Below, piece by piece: positions 12,092 to 24,704 of a stretch of DNA of 64,000 nt. The notes below the pieces were generated by a model. It saw only the letters and a list, made by a program, of their open reading frames with translations. It was not told where the DNA came from and ran no database searches. Location: NCBI RefSeq assembly GCF_014805685.1, contig NC_060884.1:15169356-15233355 (forward strand), written 5' to 3'. Position 1 is the first letter of the stretch. Every line of letters begins with the position of its first letter. A program made the translations under genes and the position numbers. Source of the stretch: Silurus meridionalis. Taxonomy: Eukaryota; Chordata; Actinopteri; Siluriformes; Siluridae.

Positions 12092-12481
12092 CTGCTGGCC
12101 TGGGGCAGGGGAGTGAAGTGAGGCCTGGAGGCCCATCTGGTGAGAGATGATTGGCTGCGACTGGACCTGCTGCATGCGGATTGGCTGGTTGAGGAGTGAG
12201 CCCTGGTGCAGGGAGAGCTGCTGGTGGAGAGGGGGGCTGATTTGGAACGAGGCCGGAGGGGAGGCACTGAGTGCGGGCAGCATGGCCGAGCGGGGCAGCG
12301 CGTGCCGAGGTGCTCCGGCCGCCGCGTAACTCTGTAGGTCAGATAGAGGGAAGGGATTCGGGCCCAAATAGGGAGAGGAAGGCTGAGGGGGCACACTGTA
12401 TAGCGGTGGGTTCGGGGGCATCATATGGGATGAAGGCTGGCTAGACTGGGCACTTTTACTCTCCACTGGGTCATTGTAGGT
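12092..12481 (-). CDS. tox2: tox2 exon 7, Pro/Gln/Ser-rich C-terminal region
   Basis: The exon is 390 nt (130 codons), phase 0 at both ends, with acceptor CCTCACAG and donor GTTAGT. It begins TYNDPVESKSAQSSQPS and continues MMPPNPPLYSVPPQ, LSDLQSYAAAGAP, MLPALSASPPASFQISPP, LHQQLSLHQGSLLNQP and LHSPAPGQQ. Features diagnostic for TOX2 are the PP.(P/Q)P(L/M)Y(S/A) start, SDLQ, LLPGLSASPP-like and SPxLHQQLSLxxxxxLL motifs. The region also keeps traces seen in TOX (LQISPPLHQ, LHSP..QQ-GF), which suggests the fish copy is less diverged from the ancestral form than mammalian TOX2. No globular fold is expected; it is the putative transactivation tail. Confidence 0.95.
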
Positions 12482-12961
12482 CTGTGAGGACAAAAGAACA
12501 AATGAAACAGAAATGAACAAAAAGATATTCATAATTATATAATATATTATGCTGCATGTTACAGGCAGATGCGTTGTAAGCGCAATAGACAATGCAAACA
12601 GAATAAAATGCATGCTTTTGTTAGATATAATAATGGAATGAGATTGTATAAAAACGCTGATGAGACCATTTGTTGATGAGCTGATGCTAACTATAAAAAA
12701 GCTACACAATCACACTGAATTGTTCGCTCCAAATAGCTGCCGTTTATTGTTTACTCATTGGCAGCATTTATACTGTATGATAAAAAGCTGGTACTTTCAT
12801 TAGCTGTCATAGTAACTGGCATGAACTGGCGAGTGTATGAAACAGTGTGACAGATGTGATCGATATCAAAATACTAGCCGGAGGAATGGAGTGATGCATG
12901 TTCAAAAAAAAAAAAAACCCACAGAGAAACAAAAATGAGGAAATTATGTGAGTGCGGCTGA

Positions 12962-12999
12962 GTGTGTGTGTGTGTGTGTGTGCGTGTGTGTGTGTGTGT
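12962..12999 (+). repeat. (GT)n array
   Basis: Array with one CG interruption in tox2 intron 6. Confidence 0.95.
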
Positions 13000-13920
13000 T
13001 TGACAGAAGTCACCTGCTTCTAGAAATTTCCAAACAAATCCATCCCAGAATTAAACAACGGGGCTTGGAAGTTTTTTTTTATATTGCTATGCCACACCAT
13101 CACTTAAAAACCTCAGGTTTACACAAACCCCTCAGATGAATAGATATATGGACAGAGGATACATTTCATTTTATTCAGTTAAGCACCTCATATGTCACAA
13201 AACAGATTTTGCAAACAAGATGAAGTTTTTTTTTCGCAGCCATTTCTTTTTCATGTATTTACAAGCAGGCTGAAAGACCACACAGCAATCTCGAGTTTTT
13301 AAAGCAGTTTAGCCCATGTGTCTGGAAGAAATGCTAATATCTCGTTTGACATTTGTATTATGCCTGAAGAGGGAGGAGGGCCTCCTTTTAAAAATGGCTG
13401 CTTTCACTTGGCTCTCATAATCACCCAACATACATTTATCAAGACAAAACGCTCACAATAACGTATTAACGTACAAAATGCCGCCAGGTGCATACCCATT
13501 CCAAGAGCCGCATAAAAGCTAGCTTCTTCAGGCTGCGCACAATCATTTCGCTCTTTCAGTTTAGTTCAAGTACGCTCTCTACAAGCCCTCTGAAGAGATA
13601 TATGAAAAATAACATCCTTTAAGAACAACGGTGATTTTCTCTACATAAATATATGTTTCGAGCCTTGAAGACTTGAATGTGCTGTGAATTTGGTGGTTTA
13701 TTTCTTTTTTTTTTTCCCCCCTTTACTTTCTTTCTTTTCAGTGCTTGCTAGTTCACTGATGCATCAATCAAAATGTCTGCGAGAAACAGATTTTGACGAA
13801 ATATTTAATTATGTGAGACGAAGGACGAGAAAGGCGTTTAATAGGAGCTGCTGAGGGAGGAGGCTTGATGAATACACCATTCATAGCTTAATCAAGCCTC
13901 TTGTTTTGGGCCAAAGAGCT

Positions 13921-13921
<1 letters not shown>

Positions 13922-13978
<57 letters not shown>
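13922..13978 (+). repeat. (AG)n array
   Basis: Uninterrupted array, 57 bp. Confidence 0.98.
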
Positions 13979-13979
<1 letters not shown>

Positions 13980-14336
13980 GAAGGTGTTTAGCATGAAAAT
14001 GCAATTTGCGTTTTTGAAAAGGAAAACAATGGCTGTGAAATTAGGGGTATGAAAATGGTGTGTTTTATTATGTAGATGAAAATATGCAATAAAACAATCC
14101 ATTACACAGATCCTGTATGAACTATCCTGAGATGAAACGCTTTTAGAAATTAGAAAAGAGAAATAAGCGATCGATCTATGGATTATGCTCGGTTTTGCCA
14201 TTATGAGATTGAGTCATATATCAGTTCATGAAATCTAATGGATGAGTTGGGTAAAAACTTCCCCCTTAACCTTAATGTATATTGTATAGAAATCTTATAG
14301 AGAGAGAGGACTATTGCATAAAATGTAAGCCCCCAA

Positions 14337-14337
<1 letters not shown>

Positions 14338-14381
<44 letters not shown>

Positions 14382-14430
14382 GGGGCTGTTTGGGGTCTAA
14401 TTTTGCATGGTTGTGCATCTATGCACACAG

Positions 14431-14463
<33 letters not shown>
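14338..14463 (+). repeat. two (CA)n arrays just past exon 6 donor
   Basis: Arrays at 14338-14378 and 14433-14463. They are UG repeats in the tox2 pre-mRNA, 135-260 nt downstream of the exon 6 donor. Confidence 0.96.
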
Positions 14464-14469
<6 letters not shown>

Positions 14470-14597
14470 TGCACTCCCTTGACAGCCCCTCCCAGGGGAT
14501 TCTCTTGAATTTCTCCATCTAATGTATAATATAGCTCATCCCCCATCACCACTGACCCGTACATATCAAAGACATGACCCCCTCCTCCTGCTGTTAC

Positions 14598-14678
14598 CTT
14601 GGAAACCAGGCTGGCTCGGTACGCTGCCAGGGCCTTCAGGTACTCCTTCTTAGCCGCTTCTGTTTTTCTCTTATACCC
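14598..14678 (-). CDS. tox2: tox2 exon 6, HMG-box helix 3
   Basis: The exon is 81 nt (27 codons), phase 0 at both ends, with acceptor TCTCTCAG and donor GTAACAG. It encodes [17 protein letters not shown] and [10 protein letters not shown], completing the third helix of the HMG box begun in exon 5. The first residue is Gly, where I recall Val or Ala in mammalian TOX paralogs. The remaining residues look identical to the family. Skipping this exon would keep the reading frame but remove helix 3. In the transcript the intron just past the donor carries two UG repeats, seen as (CA)n on the plus strand at 14433-14463 and 14338-14378, within about 260 nt of the splice site. Confidence 0.97.
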
Positions 14679-15074
14679 CTGAGAGACAGAGAGAAAGAGA
14701 ACACAATAGTGGTTAGACACACACCCACACACACCCACAGAACAAGTCTTTAGCCATTTGACCTGAGCCAAGGCCATGGTCAGTATGATGTCAACCACAT
14801 TAGATGCTCAGTGTCAAACATATAATATATACGCATACATACATATATGCATACATACATATATGCATACATACATGTGTGCATATATATATATATATAT
14901 ATAGCTCCATCACAGGAGTGTAATTTTATTAAACTGCATCTTCCCAAAAAAATAAATAAATAAATAAATTCCAAGACAATGCAAAAGGAAATCAGTTTCA
15001 GCAATAATGCTGGAGAGTCCATTAAGGAGGAACATCGTTCTATCAGAGTTGGTGTCACATCAAAGGAACGAAAC

Positions 15075-15076
<2 letters not shown>

Positions 15077-15129
<53 letters not shown>

Positions 15130-15184
15130 AGAAAGGGATAGAGGAAGGAGAAAGAAAGAAAGAAAGAAAGAAAGAAAAGAAATA

Positions 15185-15248
<64 letters not shown>

Positions 15249-15249
15249 G
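15077..15249 (+). repeat. (AG)n plus (GAAA)n compound array
   Basis: (AG)n at 15077-15126 followed by GAAA repeats at 15150-15249 with one AATA interruption. This is a 170-bp purine-only tract apart from that break. Confidence 0.96.
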
Positions 15250-16019
15250 AAGATGGCAGGGTTTAACAGGGAAGGCAATTTATAGCGACGGAATGAAGCC
15301 GGAGAAATGGCGAGATTGGAATGTAGGCTAATGTAATGGCATGTCAATCATTTTCCCTGTTTGCAAAAAAAAGAAGAAAAAAAGGGTTTTGCTGTGATAT
15401 TGAGAAGGACAACAGCATGACTTTAGCTGATGAGAGAAAATATGGACAAAAGTTGCAGTCGGGAGGCAGCAGCAGCGGCAACATGGTTTAATTGATGAGA
15501 AAAACAACATTAAAGTGATGAGCGTGGCAACAACGTTTAAACTGATGAAGAAGAAAAAAAAAAACACTGGTGCAGTTTCTCTCTAGGGAGCTTGTTACAG
15601 CGTGTGCGGGTAAAAAAAAAAAACACAAAAAAAAAAGGAGAGCAACATGATTTAAACATTTACATATGGCTGGAGCTGACTTTGACCGCTATGCTGTAGA
15701 TAGAATTACCATTAAGCTTTAATAGCATGCGCAGCGCTACAGGGAAATGCACACAAACTCTCGACAAGACACAAATTCACATGTAAATAAACTCAAACAG
15801 ATGCCAGCGATGAACTTCAACCTCACACTGCACATACACACTGACCTGTGCTCACTATAATAATGTCCCCTATCTCTTTTCTCTCTCTCTCTCTCTCTGT
15901 CTCTTACACACACAAACACACACGCACAGAAACATCTGTCTAATCTGATTATGGAAGAGAGTCAGAAAGCTGAAAGTAGCAGACAGCAACTGCTGAGGTT
16001 AAGTTAAAGGCCATCCAAT

Positions 16020-16369
16020 TACTGACTTCTTTCATCCGCTGCGTACGAGCTCTTCCTAAAAAACTGAGGCCAAACGGCAAAAAACAAACGTCATCGAAAC
16101 CTCGGCGCTAACGAGATTATTAGTGTTAAGCGATGATAACGCGGGGCTCGAAGTTTGAGTCCCCGTGTTGCTGACAGTTAAATATTGAACGAGGTTGTAT
16201 GGGCTTTTGTAATAATGAACTCTCAAGGAGCTCCCGGCAGCTCGGGTTTCAAATTAATTTAACCCGAGCTAATGAGTGGCTCTAACGACAGCGACTCTTA
16301 AATAAATTAACACGCCTAAGGATTTCTAATTATTCCAAAGTGAGCGGATTCATTAGCAATTGAAGCCGT

Positions 16370-16370
<1 letters not shown>
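16020..16370. promoter_or_regulatory. candidate intronic regulatory block (intron 5)
   Basis: Unique, CpG-bearing sequence with TAATTT, TAATTAT and CTAATGAG motifs, bounded by a (GA)n array and followed by a TAAT-rich block at 16480-16640. No frame is credible. The unusual absence of simple repeats suggests constraint. Confidence 0.3.

Positions 16371-16372
<2 letters not shown>

Positions 16373-16420
<48 letters not shown>
16373..16420 (+). repeat. (AG)n array between two unique blocks
   Basis: Array separating the CpG-dense block and the TAAT-rich block of intron 5. Confidence 0.97.
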
Positions 16421-16422
<2 letters not shown>

Positions 16423-18160
16423 CTCGATGAATTAGAACTAACGAATGGGGGCCTGCTGCTGGCGTGAACGAGCACCATGTTGCCTTCTTAATCCCGACAT
16501 GGCAGGTGGCCCCCCAGCAGAATTAGCTGGTAATTGTATCTTAATGAAATGTTCTTGTTTGATAACCGGTTAATTATGGAAGACAATAACTTGCGGAACC
16601 TCCTGACATGAAGAAAGGGGTGTATACCCTCAGGGGGGAGAGACAGAATGAGAGAATTAAGGAGTGAGACAGAGGGCTTGATTTGTGCTTGCACTACTTA
16701 GGTAGTGCAGAGCCGGAGAGCTCGTTTTCAGGGGATGCCGTTGAGGAAATACGGGAATCTCTCTCACCGTGTGTTCCTCTTGCCCTCTCTGTCTCTCTCT
16801 GAGGCTACACTAAAGCGTCTCATGTAAATCGTATCCTGCATCTCGGCTGTAATATTTCCTAATCGCATAACCTCAGCCATGCCAGGAGAAACTGGGTAAA
16901 CCTATGACAGAATATTTGGCGTCATCAGCCGTCAATGTATACAGTATACATGTGCCTTCTCAGAAACTCAGCTTTAATGAGGCAGACGTTAAACATAAAG
17001 CACTATGAAATCCATGAAATGACATAGGAATTAATGGCAGACTTGCAAGCTAGCAAAAAAAAAAAAGAAAGGAAAAAAATATATATTTAAATATGCATGG
17101 TAAGGTTCAACATATCAAGCACAAAAACCAAAGATAAAAAACATGCAGGTTCTATTTTAATATTCTGACTTTGTACTTCATGAACACTAGATTCTTATTT
17201 TACATGCTTCCAAGCGATACTTCATTCTTCAAACTCAGGCTTAAATATGGCTTACAGATACTGCAGCTCTGATTTACATTAATTGCTTCTACATGCAGTA
17301 TGAATACACACAGCATGGGCCTGTTTTATTGCTTCCTGCTCATCATGTTTCTATGCCATTGATTCCTCACTGAAATAAGTGACAGGTCAGGGCTAACACT
17401 AAACAAAATGACAGTCCTGCATTGGAGATGATGTCTATCAATCATCTGTTAATGGGCCTATCAGAGAGGCTGTTCTGCGGATAGGAATCGCTCAGCTCTT
17501 TACGAGTCCGCTCCTTCGAGAGGATGCTGAGGATTCGAAATGTGCAGATGCATAGACTACACAGTGTTTCCCTAATGATATCCATCTGAGGATTATTTCA
17601 GGAAAACAGATGTTGGTTATCAAATATATTGCAAGTATAAAATGTAGGTATGTGTGAAGCATATCTGAAAATATGTATTTTAAAGAATAAATATATACAA
17701 AATAATTACTTTAAAATACAATTTGAATATAGAAACAAAAAGATTTCTTAACTCTACACCAACCTTTATATATATTTTTTAAATGTGTGGATTTTGAAAT
17801 AAAAATCTATATTTATTTATTTGTTTGTTTTTATTAAACAGGGCACTGTAGATGATTGGCAGTAGGTTGATAATGTCATCAAAAGATGACCCCGTCTCAG
17901 TTTAATCATCCTGGAGATCAGAGCACTGATGACCTCAGCAGCTCCACTTATATCGAACAGATGTGTTCAGAAAAGTCTTAAATTTGAGTCACGGACAAAA
18001 AGGGGGCAAAAAATCTAATCCCTCCAGCCTGAACCTCAGAATGGATATATTGTAATAATTACAACTGGGCTCAGCAGTACAAGGACAAAAATTTTCCTAC
18101 CATTAATATTGAAATGATGGCATTCAAATATTTTGATGTGATGACATTAAAAATGGACAC

Positions 18161-18163
<3 letters not shown>

Positions 18164-18223
<60 letters not shown>
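18164..18223 (+). repeat. (TA)n array at left edge of hAT relic
   Basis: 60-bp AT array ending at the first base of hAT-family similarity. Confidence 0.97.
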
Positions 18224-18224
<1 letters not shown>

Positions 18225-18706
18225 GCACCAAACTCTAGAGTGCTATAGACAGGTAACACAGAAGATGCTGCAGAATGATAAATGAAGGAACGGGGAGAAA
18301 ACAGCGAGGGGCGAGAAGAAGATTCAGGCCAAAAAAACATGACAGAAAGTTTCCAAAGTTTGGGAACATTTCAAAATAAAACATAAAGTAAACACCATAC
18401 AGTACTAACCCTGTTTAAAGTAATCTGAATTAGATTTTTAGATTTTTATTTATGACTTTTTAATTTAAATATTTGTATTTGCATTTTGATGTGATATGGC
18501 AGTGAAATGAATTAAATAGGTACGTTTTCACATGCGATTTCAGCAATAAAAAGGTTTTTTTTTTTCTTTCCAAAAAGAAAATAAATTTGTTCATTTTAGA
18601 ATACCGGTCTTATTTTAATTGTATATTTAGTATTGCTCTTTAATACAGAAAAAGTACTTCTTATCCGATTAGTCGATTAATAGATGGACTAATCCATTTC
18701 AATATT

Positions 18707-18708
<2 letters not shown>
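18224..18708 (-). mobile_element. hAT-like relic, same family as the 45.9-kb element
   Basis: In reverse orientation it shares CCAAACTCTAGAG, GATGCTGCAGAATG and TTTAGTATTGCTCTTTAAT with the 45.9-kb element. It also has ATCCGATTAGTCGATTAATA. It has roughly 140 bp in the middle that the 45.9-kb copy lacks, so it may be closer to a longer parent. Both termini are missing and replaced by (TA)n arrays. Confidence 0.72.

Positions 18709-18777
<69 letters not shown>
18709..18777 (+). repeat. (TA)n array at right edge of hAT relic
   Basis: 69-bp AT array replacing the missing terminus of the hAT relic. Confidence 0.97.
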
Positions 18778-18780
<3 letters not shown>

Positions 18781-19317
18781 GTTGTAGGACACAAAGGGTT
18801 AAGAAGCACAAACAATAACATTTCGGAGAGCACATGTCCTTGAGGGAGAAAAAGAAGGGCGCTGGGCGATGGCTAATCTTGTATTCTCAGCATGATCAAA
18901 TCACCAGGCAACAGATATAAATAAAAGGGCCCAGGAAATGAGGAATTCACATTCAAGGGTGTCAGCGGCAAAATGAAGATTCATGGTGAAGAGGGGAGAA
19001 GGGAAGGAGGCAAAAATTAACTGCACATAAAAGGACACAGCAGCTCTCAGAGAAAAGAAGGAGAAAGAGAAGAAGTAAAAGAGGAAGAAGAGAGAAAGAA
19101 AGAGAGAAAGAGAGAGCGAGAGAGAGGGAAAGGGAGGGAGAAATATCACATGGCAGAGGGGTGAGTGGTCTGTACTCTGTCATGGAGACAGGTGCTTTTA
19201 TTTGACATGCAATAGCAGGCCTTTGTTATGGAGGATATTCTAAAAATACTGTGGCCCTTCTTTCTCTGTCTCACACACACATCATCACTCTGGTTCATGT
19301 GCAGCTTATTACTGACG

Positions 19318-19318
<1 letters not shown>

Positions 19319-19375
<57 letters not shown>

Positions 19376-19481
19376 GTTTGTCTTAGTGAGGACCTTCTAC
19401 TGACATAATTATTAATGCAGTTAATTAATGCATTGCTACACATAAATCTAGCACTAACCTTAAGCTCAGTAAGCAATAGGA

Positions 19482-19566
<85 letters not shown>

Positions 19567-19683
19567 CTGCAGATATTGTTTAAAAAAATTTTTTTTTCTA
19601 AAGACCAGCCAAATGTTCCCACAAGGTCAGAACTGTCAGATATTTTATCCTTGTTGGGATACATAAAACATGCACATGCACAT

Positions 19684-19719
<36 letters not shown>
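19319..19719 (+). repeat. (AC)n, (TA)n, (CA)n cluster
   Basis: Three arrays, at 19319-19373, 19490-19562 (TA) and 19685-19719, lie within 400 bp. Confidence 0.97.
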
Positions 19720-19720
<1 letters not shown>

Positions 19721-20095
19721 AACACACACATATTTTAGCATATACATGGTACACTATCTGATTCAAAAACATCCAGAACAATTGTACACATTTCCAAAAG
19801 ACATTCGGATGCCCTTTAGCTTTATTACCGTCGGCATCTTACGCTCAGAAATTCAACAAAACAAAAATGCATTTGCATAGCAAGAACTGTTCTGCTCTGG
19901 CACACCTCATTAAGTCCACGCCACATCTGTTCATTAGCTAGAAACGTGTGCTCCAGCTGGGGCAAAATAAAAAATAAAAAAAAATGCCCTATAGAAGTTC
20001 AAGACCTGTTTTTATTCCAATATGAGACCTGATATAAAGATGGAATGGATACAATGAATCCTCACACAGAAATAAATACACATAAAGCTCCTCAC

Positions 20096-20326
20096 CTGCT
20101 TCTGCTCCTCTCCCAAACTGTCCCACATGGAAGCCACTATCTTGGAGACGTCTCCGAACGTAGCGTTGGGGTTCTGCCCCTTAATGGCCGCCTGAGTGTC
20201 CCGGAAGAAGAGGGCGTAGGCTGAGACGGGCTTTTGAGGCTCGTTAGGATCCTTCTTCTTCTTCTTTTTCTGAGGTTTGGGTTTGGGCTTCATCATGTCT
20301 GAGGATGGTCTTTTCTCTCCCGTGAT
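20096..20326 (-). CDS. tox2: tox2 exon 5, NLS and most of the HMG box
   Basis: The exon is 231 nt (77 codons), phase 0 at both ends, with acceptor TTTCTCCAAG and donor GTGAGG. It encodes [19 protein letters not shown], six consecutive lysines, then [34 protein letters not shown] and [18 protein letters not shown]. The lysine run is the nuclear localisation signal and abuts the HMG box. Helices 1 and 2 of the box are here, with the aromatic core residues Y, FF and W in place. This sequence is nearly invariant among TOX paralogs. HMG boxes bend DNA by minor-groove binding; TOX-type boxes are considered structure- rather than sequence-specific. A (GATA)n array begins only 66 bp upstream of the acceptor on the transcript side. 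Confidence 0.98.
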
Positions 20327-20391
20327 CTTGGAGAAACAGGAGAAACAGTGTAAGAATGAACAGACACACACATACAAATACATACATACTG

Positions 20392-20530
<139 letters not shown>

Positions 20531-20615
20531 CACCCCTTATATTTTAGCAACCATTTTAGTATATCTCCTAAAGGGACAATACTAGAGAAATTGAACTTGG
20601 ATAGATTTTAGAGTA

Positions 20616-21781
20616 GTCAACATACAGCCATTATTGTTAATAACAATGAATAGCTGGCAACAAAAGTGAGTTCACCCTAAGTGATAACAGCTGTCTGTCG
20701 TTTAACCACGCAAAGCCACATGTCCAATTCATCATGCTCATGTTTTGTCTTCTTGACAGGACCATACACATGTGTGTATCTTGTATTAAAGCAGTTCAGG
20801 TTTGGTGCTTTGAGTACAATTCTCTCATACTAACCACTGGATGTTCAAAATGGCACCTCATAGCAAAGACTCTCTGAGGATTTGTGAATTAGAATTGTTG
20901 CTCTACACAAAGATGGCCAAAGTTGAGTCATCGTGCTGTGTGTCAGGTGCAGAAGCTGGCTTCAAAAAACAGATGGATGAATGCTGCCAGCATTGCTTTA
21001 GAGGTTGTGGAAGCAGAAGGTCCGCTTGTCAGTACTTAGACCGGACACTGCAACAAGTCGGTTTGCATTGCCATCGTCCCCCATTTGCTAAAGGCAACCT
21101 GTCCAAGAGCACAAATTACTGGAAGCATGTACTGTGGTCTGATGAGACTAAGATAAACTGTTTTGCTTCGATGGTGTCCAGCATGTGTGGCAATGCCCTG
21201 GTGAGGAGTACCAAAAAAACTGTGTCTTGCCCACAGTCAAGCATGGTGGTGGTAGCATCATGGTCTGAGGCTGCATGAGTGCTGCTGGTACTGGGGAGCT
21301 GCAGTTCATTGAGGGAAACAAGAATTCCAGCATTTCCTGTGACATTCTGAAGCAGAACATGATACTCTCATTTCAGAAACTGGGCCGGACAGCAGTTTTC
21401 CAGCATAATAATGTTCACAAACACACTGCCAAAAAGACAACTGCCTTGCTGAGAAAGCTGAAGGTGATGGAGTGGCAAAGAATGCCTCCAGAACTGAATC
21501 CTTTCGAGCACATGTGGGGCATCCTCTAGCAGAAGGTGGAAAAGCACCATGTGTCTAACATCCAGCAGCTCCGTGATGTCATAATGGAGGAGTGGAAGAG
21601 GATCCCAGCAACAGCCTGTGCAGCTCTGATGAATTCCATGGTCAGGAGGATTAAAACAGTTCTAGATAACAATGGTGCTCACACAAAATACTGACACTTT
21701 GGACACTGTTTAGAAATGTTCACTTGGGGTTTACTCACTTTTGTTGCCAGTTGTTTTGACAGCAATGGATGTATGTTGAAT
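20616..21781 (+). mobile_element. Tc1-like DNA transposon, inactive
   Basis: The element is about 1.17 kb. The terminal inverted repeats include CTGGCAACAAAAGTGAGT at about 20654-20671 and its complement at about 21733-21750. Similarity continues outward through TCAACATACA(G/T)CCATT on both sides. Between them lies a degraded transposase on the plus strand. Size, inverted ends and DDE protein fit the Tc1 group of Tc1/mariner. It sits in tox2 intron 4, opposite in orientation to the gene. The exact termini are uncertain by some tens of bases. Confidence 0.88.
20850..21694 (+). pseudogene. Tc1 transposase pseudogene
   Basis: The start gives MAPHSKDSLR, and further on come NYWKHVLWSDETKI, MSAAGTGELQFIEG, VFQHNNVHKHT and NPFEHMWGIL, a typical Tc1 transposase order. 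The first catalytic Asp (SDETK) and the last Glu (NPFEHMW) of the DD34E triad are present. The usual QHDN motif reads QHNN, so the second catalytic Asp appears lost. There is a frame change before about 21240, an in-frame TGA in the GGGSIMV-x-GC segment (the position where Tc1 proteins have Trp) and an in-frame TAG after WGIL. The HTH region is shortened. It cannot encode an active enzyme as it stands. Confidence 0.88.
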
Positions 21782-22085
21782 TTATTTTCAGAGCACAGTA
21801 AACCTGTACTGCACATTGACTACTATAAAATATATACGAGTTTCATTTCTATAGTATTCTCCCTTGAGAAGATATATATATATACCCATAAAAGGGTTTA
21901 ATGGTACATGTATCCTTACCAAACAGGGCTTAATGCAGTCCTTTTTATGTGCAGGACATTGTTAAAATCTATTTGTTTAGTCTCTGCCTCACAATTTGAG
22001 CATTTTTTTCAATTATTTTTAAACTTCAAAACATACACAGCAATGCCAGGGGTATAAAAAATAAACTAGAGTTTTCGGTCTGCCA

Positions 22086-22247
<162 letters not shown>

Positions 22248-23000
22248 TCCAGCAGCAATCTCAGTTGCAAGCCTCATTTTAATACACCTTATTAAACTAG
22301 CAGGTGCTGTGAAATTCAGTCTGCTACACGCAACATCTGAAACTAATTTCCACTGCCTTGTGCTTGCTGTACCACATAATGGATGGAAGATGAAGAAAGA
22401 GTTATGAGAGTCAGACAATAAACAACATTTATCATTCTTACAGTGTTCATTATAAAGCAAATTCACCCAAAACGTATTTAAACACACAAACTCAATCTTC
22501 TCTGCATAGATTTTGTTTTTCTTACGTTGGATCCACCACCTTGCGGGAAAAAAAAAACAACGACAGAGAAACAAAGCTAATGGAGGTCAGGGAAATGAAA
22601 ATGGGGGGAAAAAAACATTTTAGATGACAGCCATTCAGTTAAATGGCTTCAAATGAACCGAAAGCGATTTTTAGTTTGCCATGGTTTACTCAGTATTCTA
22701 ATGTACTTCTGATTTTCCCAGACCATTTCGAAACAGACTAGACAAAGAAGAAAAGAGCGAGGAAATCGACTCGTCCTAGTTTCGTACCTGCTTCTGTAAG
22801 TGATAATGAGGTTCTAGTTATGCTTGTGTTTGACTATGCAAACGTGAGACGTCTTTTTATCTGCAAACATTATGAAATAAAAATGGGATACACTGGAACA
22901 CAGAGAGTGCTTTCACTCAAGCTCTGTCTAAGTAATCTGCTCTGACAGGTTATGGACAATGTCTGTCTGTCTATCTCTCTCTCTCTCTCCCCCTCACAAA

Positions 23001-23015
23001 GACACACACACACAT

Positions 23016-23054
<39 letters not shown>

Positions 23055-23060
23055 CACACA
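23001..23060 (+). repeat. (CA)n array
   Basis: CA array with two TG interruptions, preceded by a short CT tract at 22974-22990. Confidence 0.95.
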
Positions 23061-24129
23061 GAGTTAAAAGCCCTGGAAAAATAGATCTGAAATATTCAGG
23101 GCAAAATTGATTTCTCTAGCATAGGCCAGGCTGAGCAGGCATTGTTAATGTCCCATTTGAATCAGTGCTACACGGCTTCATCTCATGTCTGATGCACACC
23201 CATATTTGTTCCTTCTGCCATAGCAGTTGCACATTTAAAGCAAAAAAAAAAAAAAAACAATTTCATTATTCAAACGAGTGGAAGTCCAAAGAGAGAGAGA
23301 AAATAAGAAAGAGAGAGAGAAAGAGAGAAAGAGAGAGAGGCATTGACATGTTTCAGTCGAAGTTCAAAATACAAACCAATGACTGAAAGAGGTTTCTGGG
23401 GCAGCAGTTGATTTTAGGGCGGCTTAACAAAAAAAAAAACAGTCCTCATTATTCTCATCAGCATCACTACAGGATTAATACCGAAACAGGTGAAGCGCCA
23501 TGAAACTGTGTTTGATCTAAAAAATTGAATGATCTTTGCTAAGCCTTACACTGTTTTCGTTGTTAAATTAAAACAAGATGGAGTGGAACCCCTTCTGTGG
23601 CTAAATCTAGTGGAAATTTGCATAAAATGCCAACAGTGCTTATAGGATGCGTATAGAAATAAGATCATTGGCAGCGGCATGTTGAAAGTAATTATTTCTG
23701 TTGGCACTGGCGTCATGGCTAACATACAAATACACATTTGCATGGCAAAAAAAAAGCCCATATCCACACATGATTTGCACTTACACGTGGGTGGTGAAAA
23801 TATAGAGAAGTAGAGTGTTTAAAATTTGAACGTGTGTGCAAAGATATGCTCACAGTCTTTGTATGTGCGCAGACAGATATATGGCTGGGAATAATATATA
23901 TATAAGCACTTGCATCCTTCAAACTGCACAGCTGCAAATAAATATGCAAAAGTATACCCCCCCACCCCCCCAACTGACTGACTTATGGCTCTATTGTTTT
24001 GATAGGAGTGAGGCACGTGTGCTGAGAGAGAAACCAGAATGGCAGCCAAAAAACACCTTATTACAGATGGACCTTTGCTCATTCAAATCTGCGATCCTAT
24101 ACAGAAGCATATCCGAGCATGTGTGCTGA

Positions 24130-24131
<2 letters not shown>

Positions 24132-24186
<55 letters not shown>

Positions 24187-24278
24187 AAAAAGAAGCCATT
24201 TGGCACAAAAATTACTACATGCATTTACATAAAATATGTGTTTGTATGTGTGTGTGCATATGTGTGTGTATGTGTGTG
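24132..24278 (+). repeat. (CA)n and imperfect (TG)n, inverted pair
   Basis: CA array at 24132-24185 and TGTG-rich stretch at 24236-24278, which are complementary and about 50 bp apart. Confidence 0.9.
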
Positions 24279-24672
24279 AAGGGTGCATTCACTACAATTT
24301 TGCCTTCCAGTATATAACATGCTATTAGAAGACAATATGGTCGCATTGTTGCTGCAATGCAGTTGGGTTTAAAATGATAGAGAACGGGAACGCTGTGAAA
24401 AGTTATACAGACTGCTTTACACCTACAGCCTACCGAGTTTAATCAGGAAGAGTCAAATGGTCTAAAACAATGTAATTTTATCATTGTGCAAGTTAATTCA
24501 CCCCCGGTTTGATTCTGGGCTCCAATTAAGCACGACACATCAAAATAATGAGGGACTTCTAGCAGACAGTGCATTAAATTAAATTCCAACTGACACTTTC
24601 AATAAAGGAAGAGACTGACGGACAAGCAGGAGTAATCGGATTTCTAGGACAATAAAAATAGAGGGAGAATGT

Positions 24673-24704
<32 letters not shown>

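Larger units (their letters stand above)
12482..14597 (-). other. tox2 introns 6 and nearby sequence
   Basis: This is intron 6, 2116 bp. It has a (TG)n tract at 12962-12999, a (GA)n tract at 13922-13978 and (CA)n at 14338-14378 and 14433-14463. A unique block at roughly 13260-13660, with several CpGs, is repeat-free. The short intron 7 (11560-12091, 532 bp) contains nothing recognisable. Confidence 0.75.
14679..20095 (-). other. tox2 intron 5
   Basis: This 5417-bp intron contains (GA)n and (GAAA)n at 15077-15249, a CpG-dense unique block at 16020-16370, a TAAT-rich unique block at 16480-16640, an hAT-like relic at 18224-18708 bounded on both sides by (TA)n, then (CA)n and (TA)n tracts at 19319-19719. 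I see no second gene. Confidence 0.75.
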
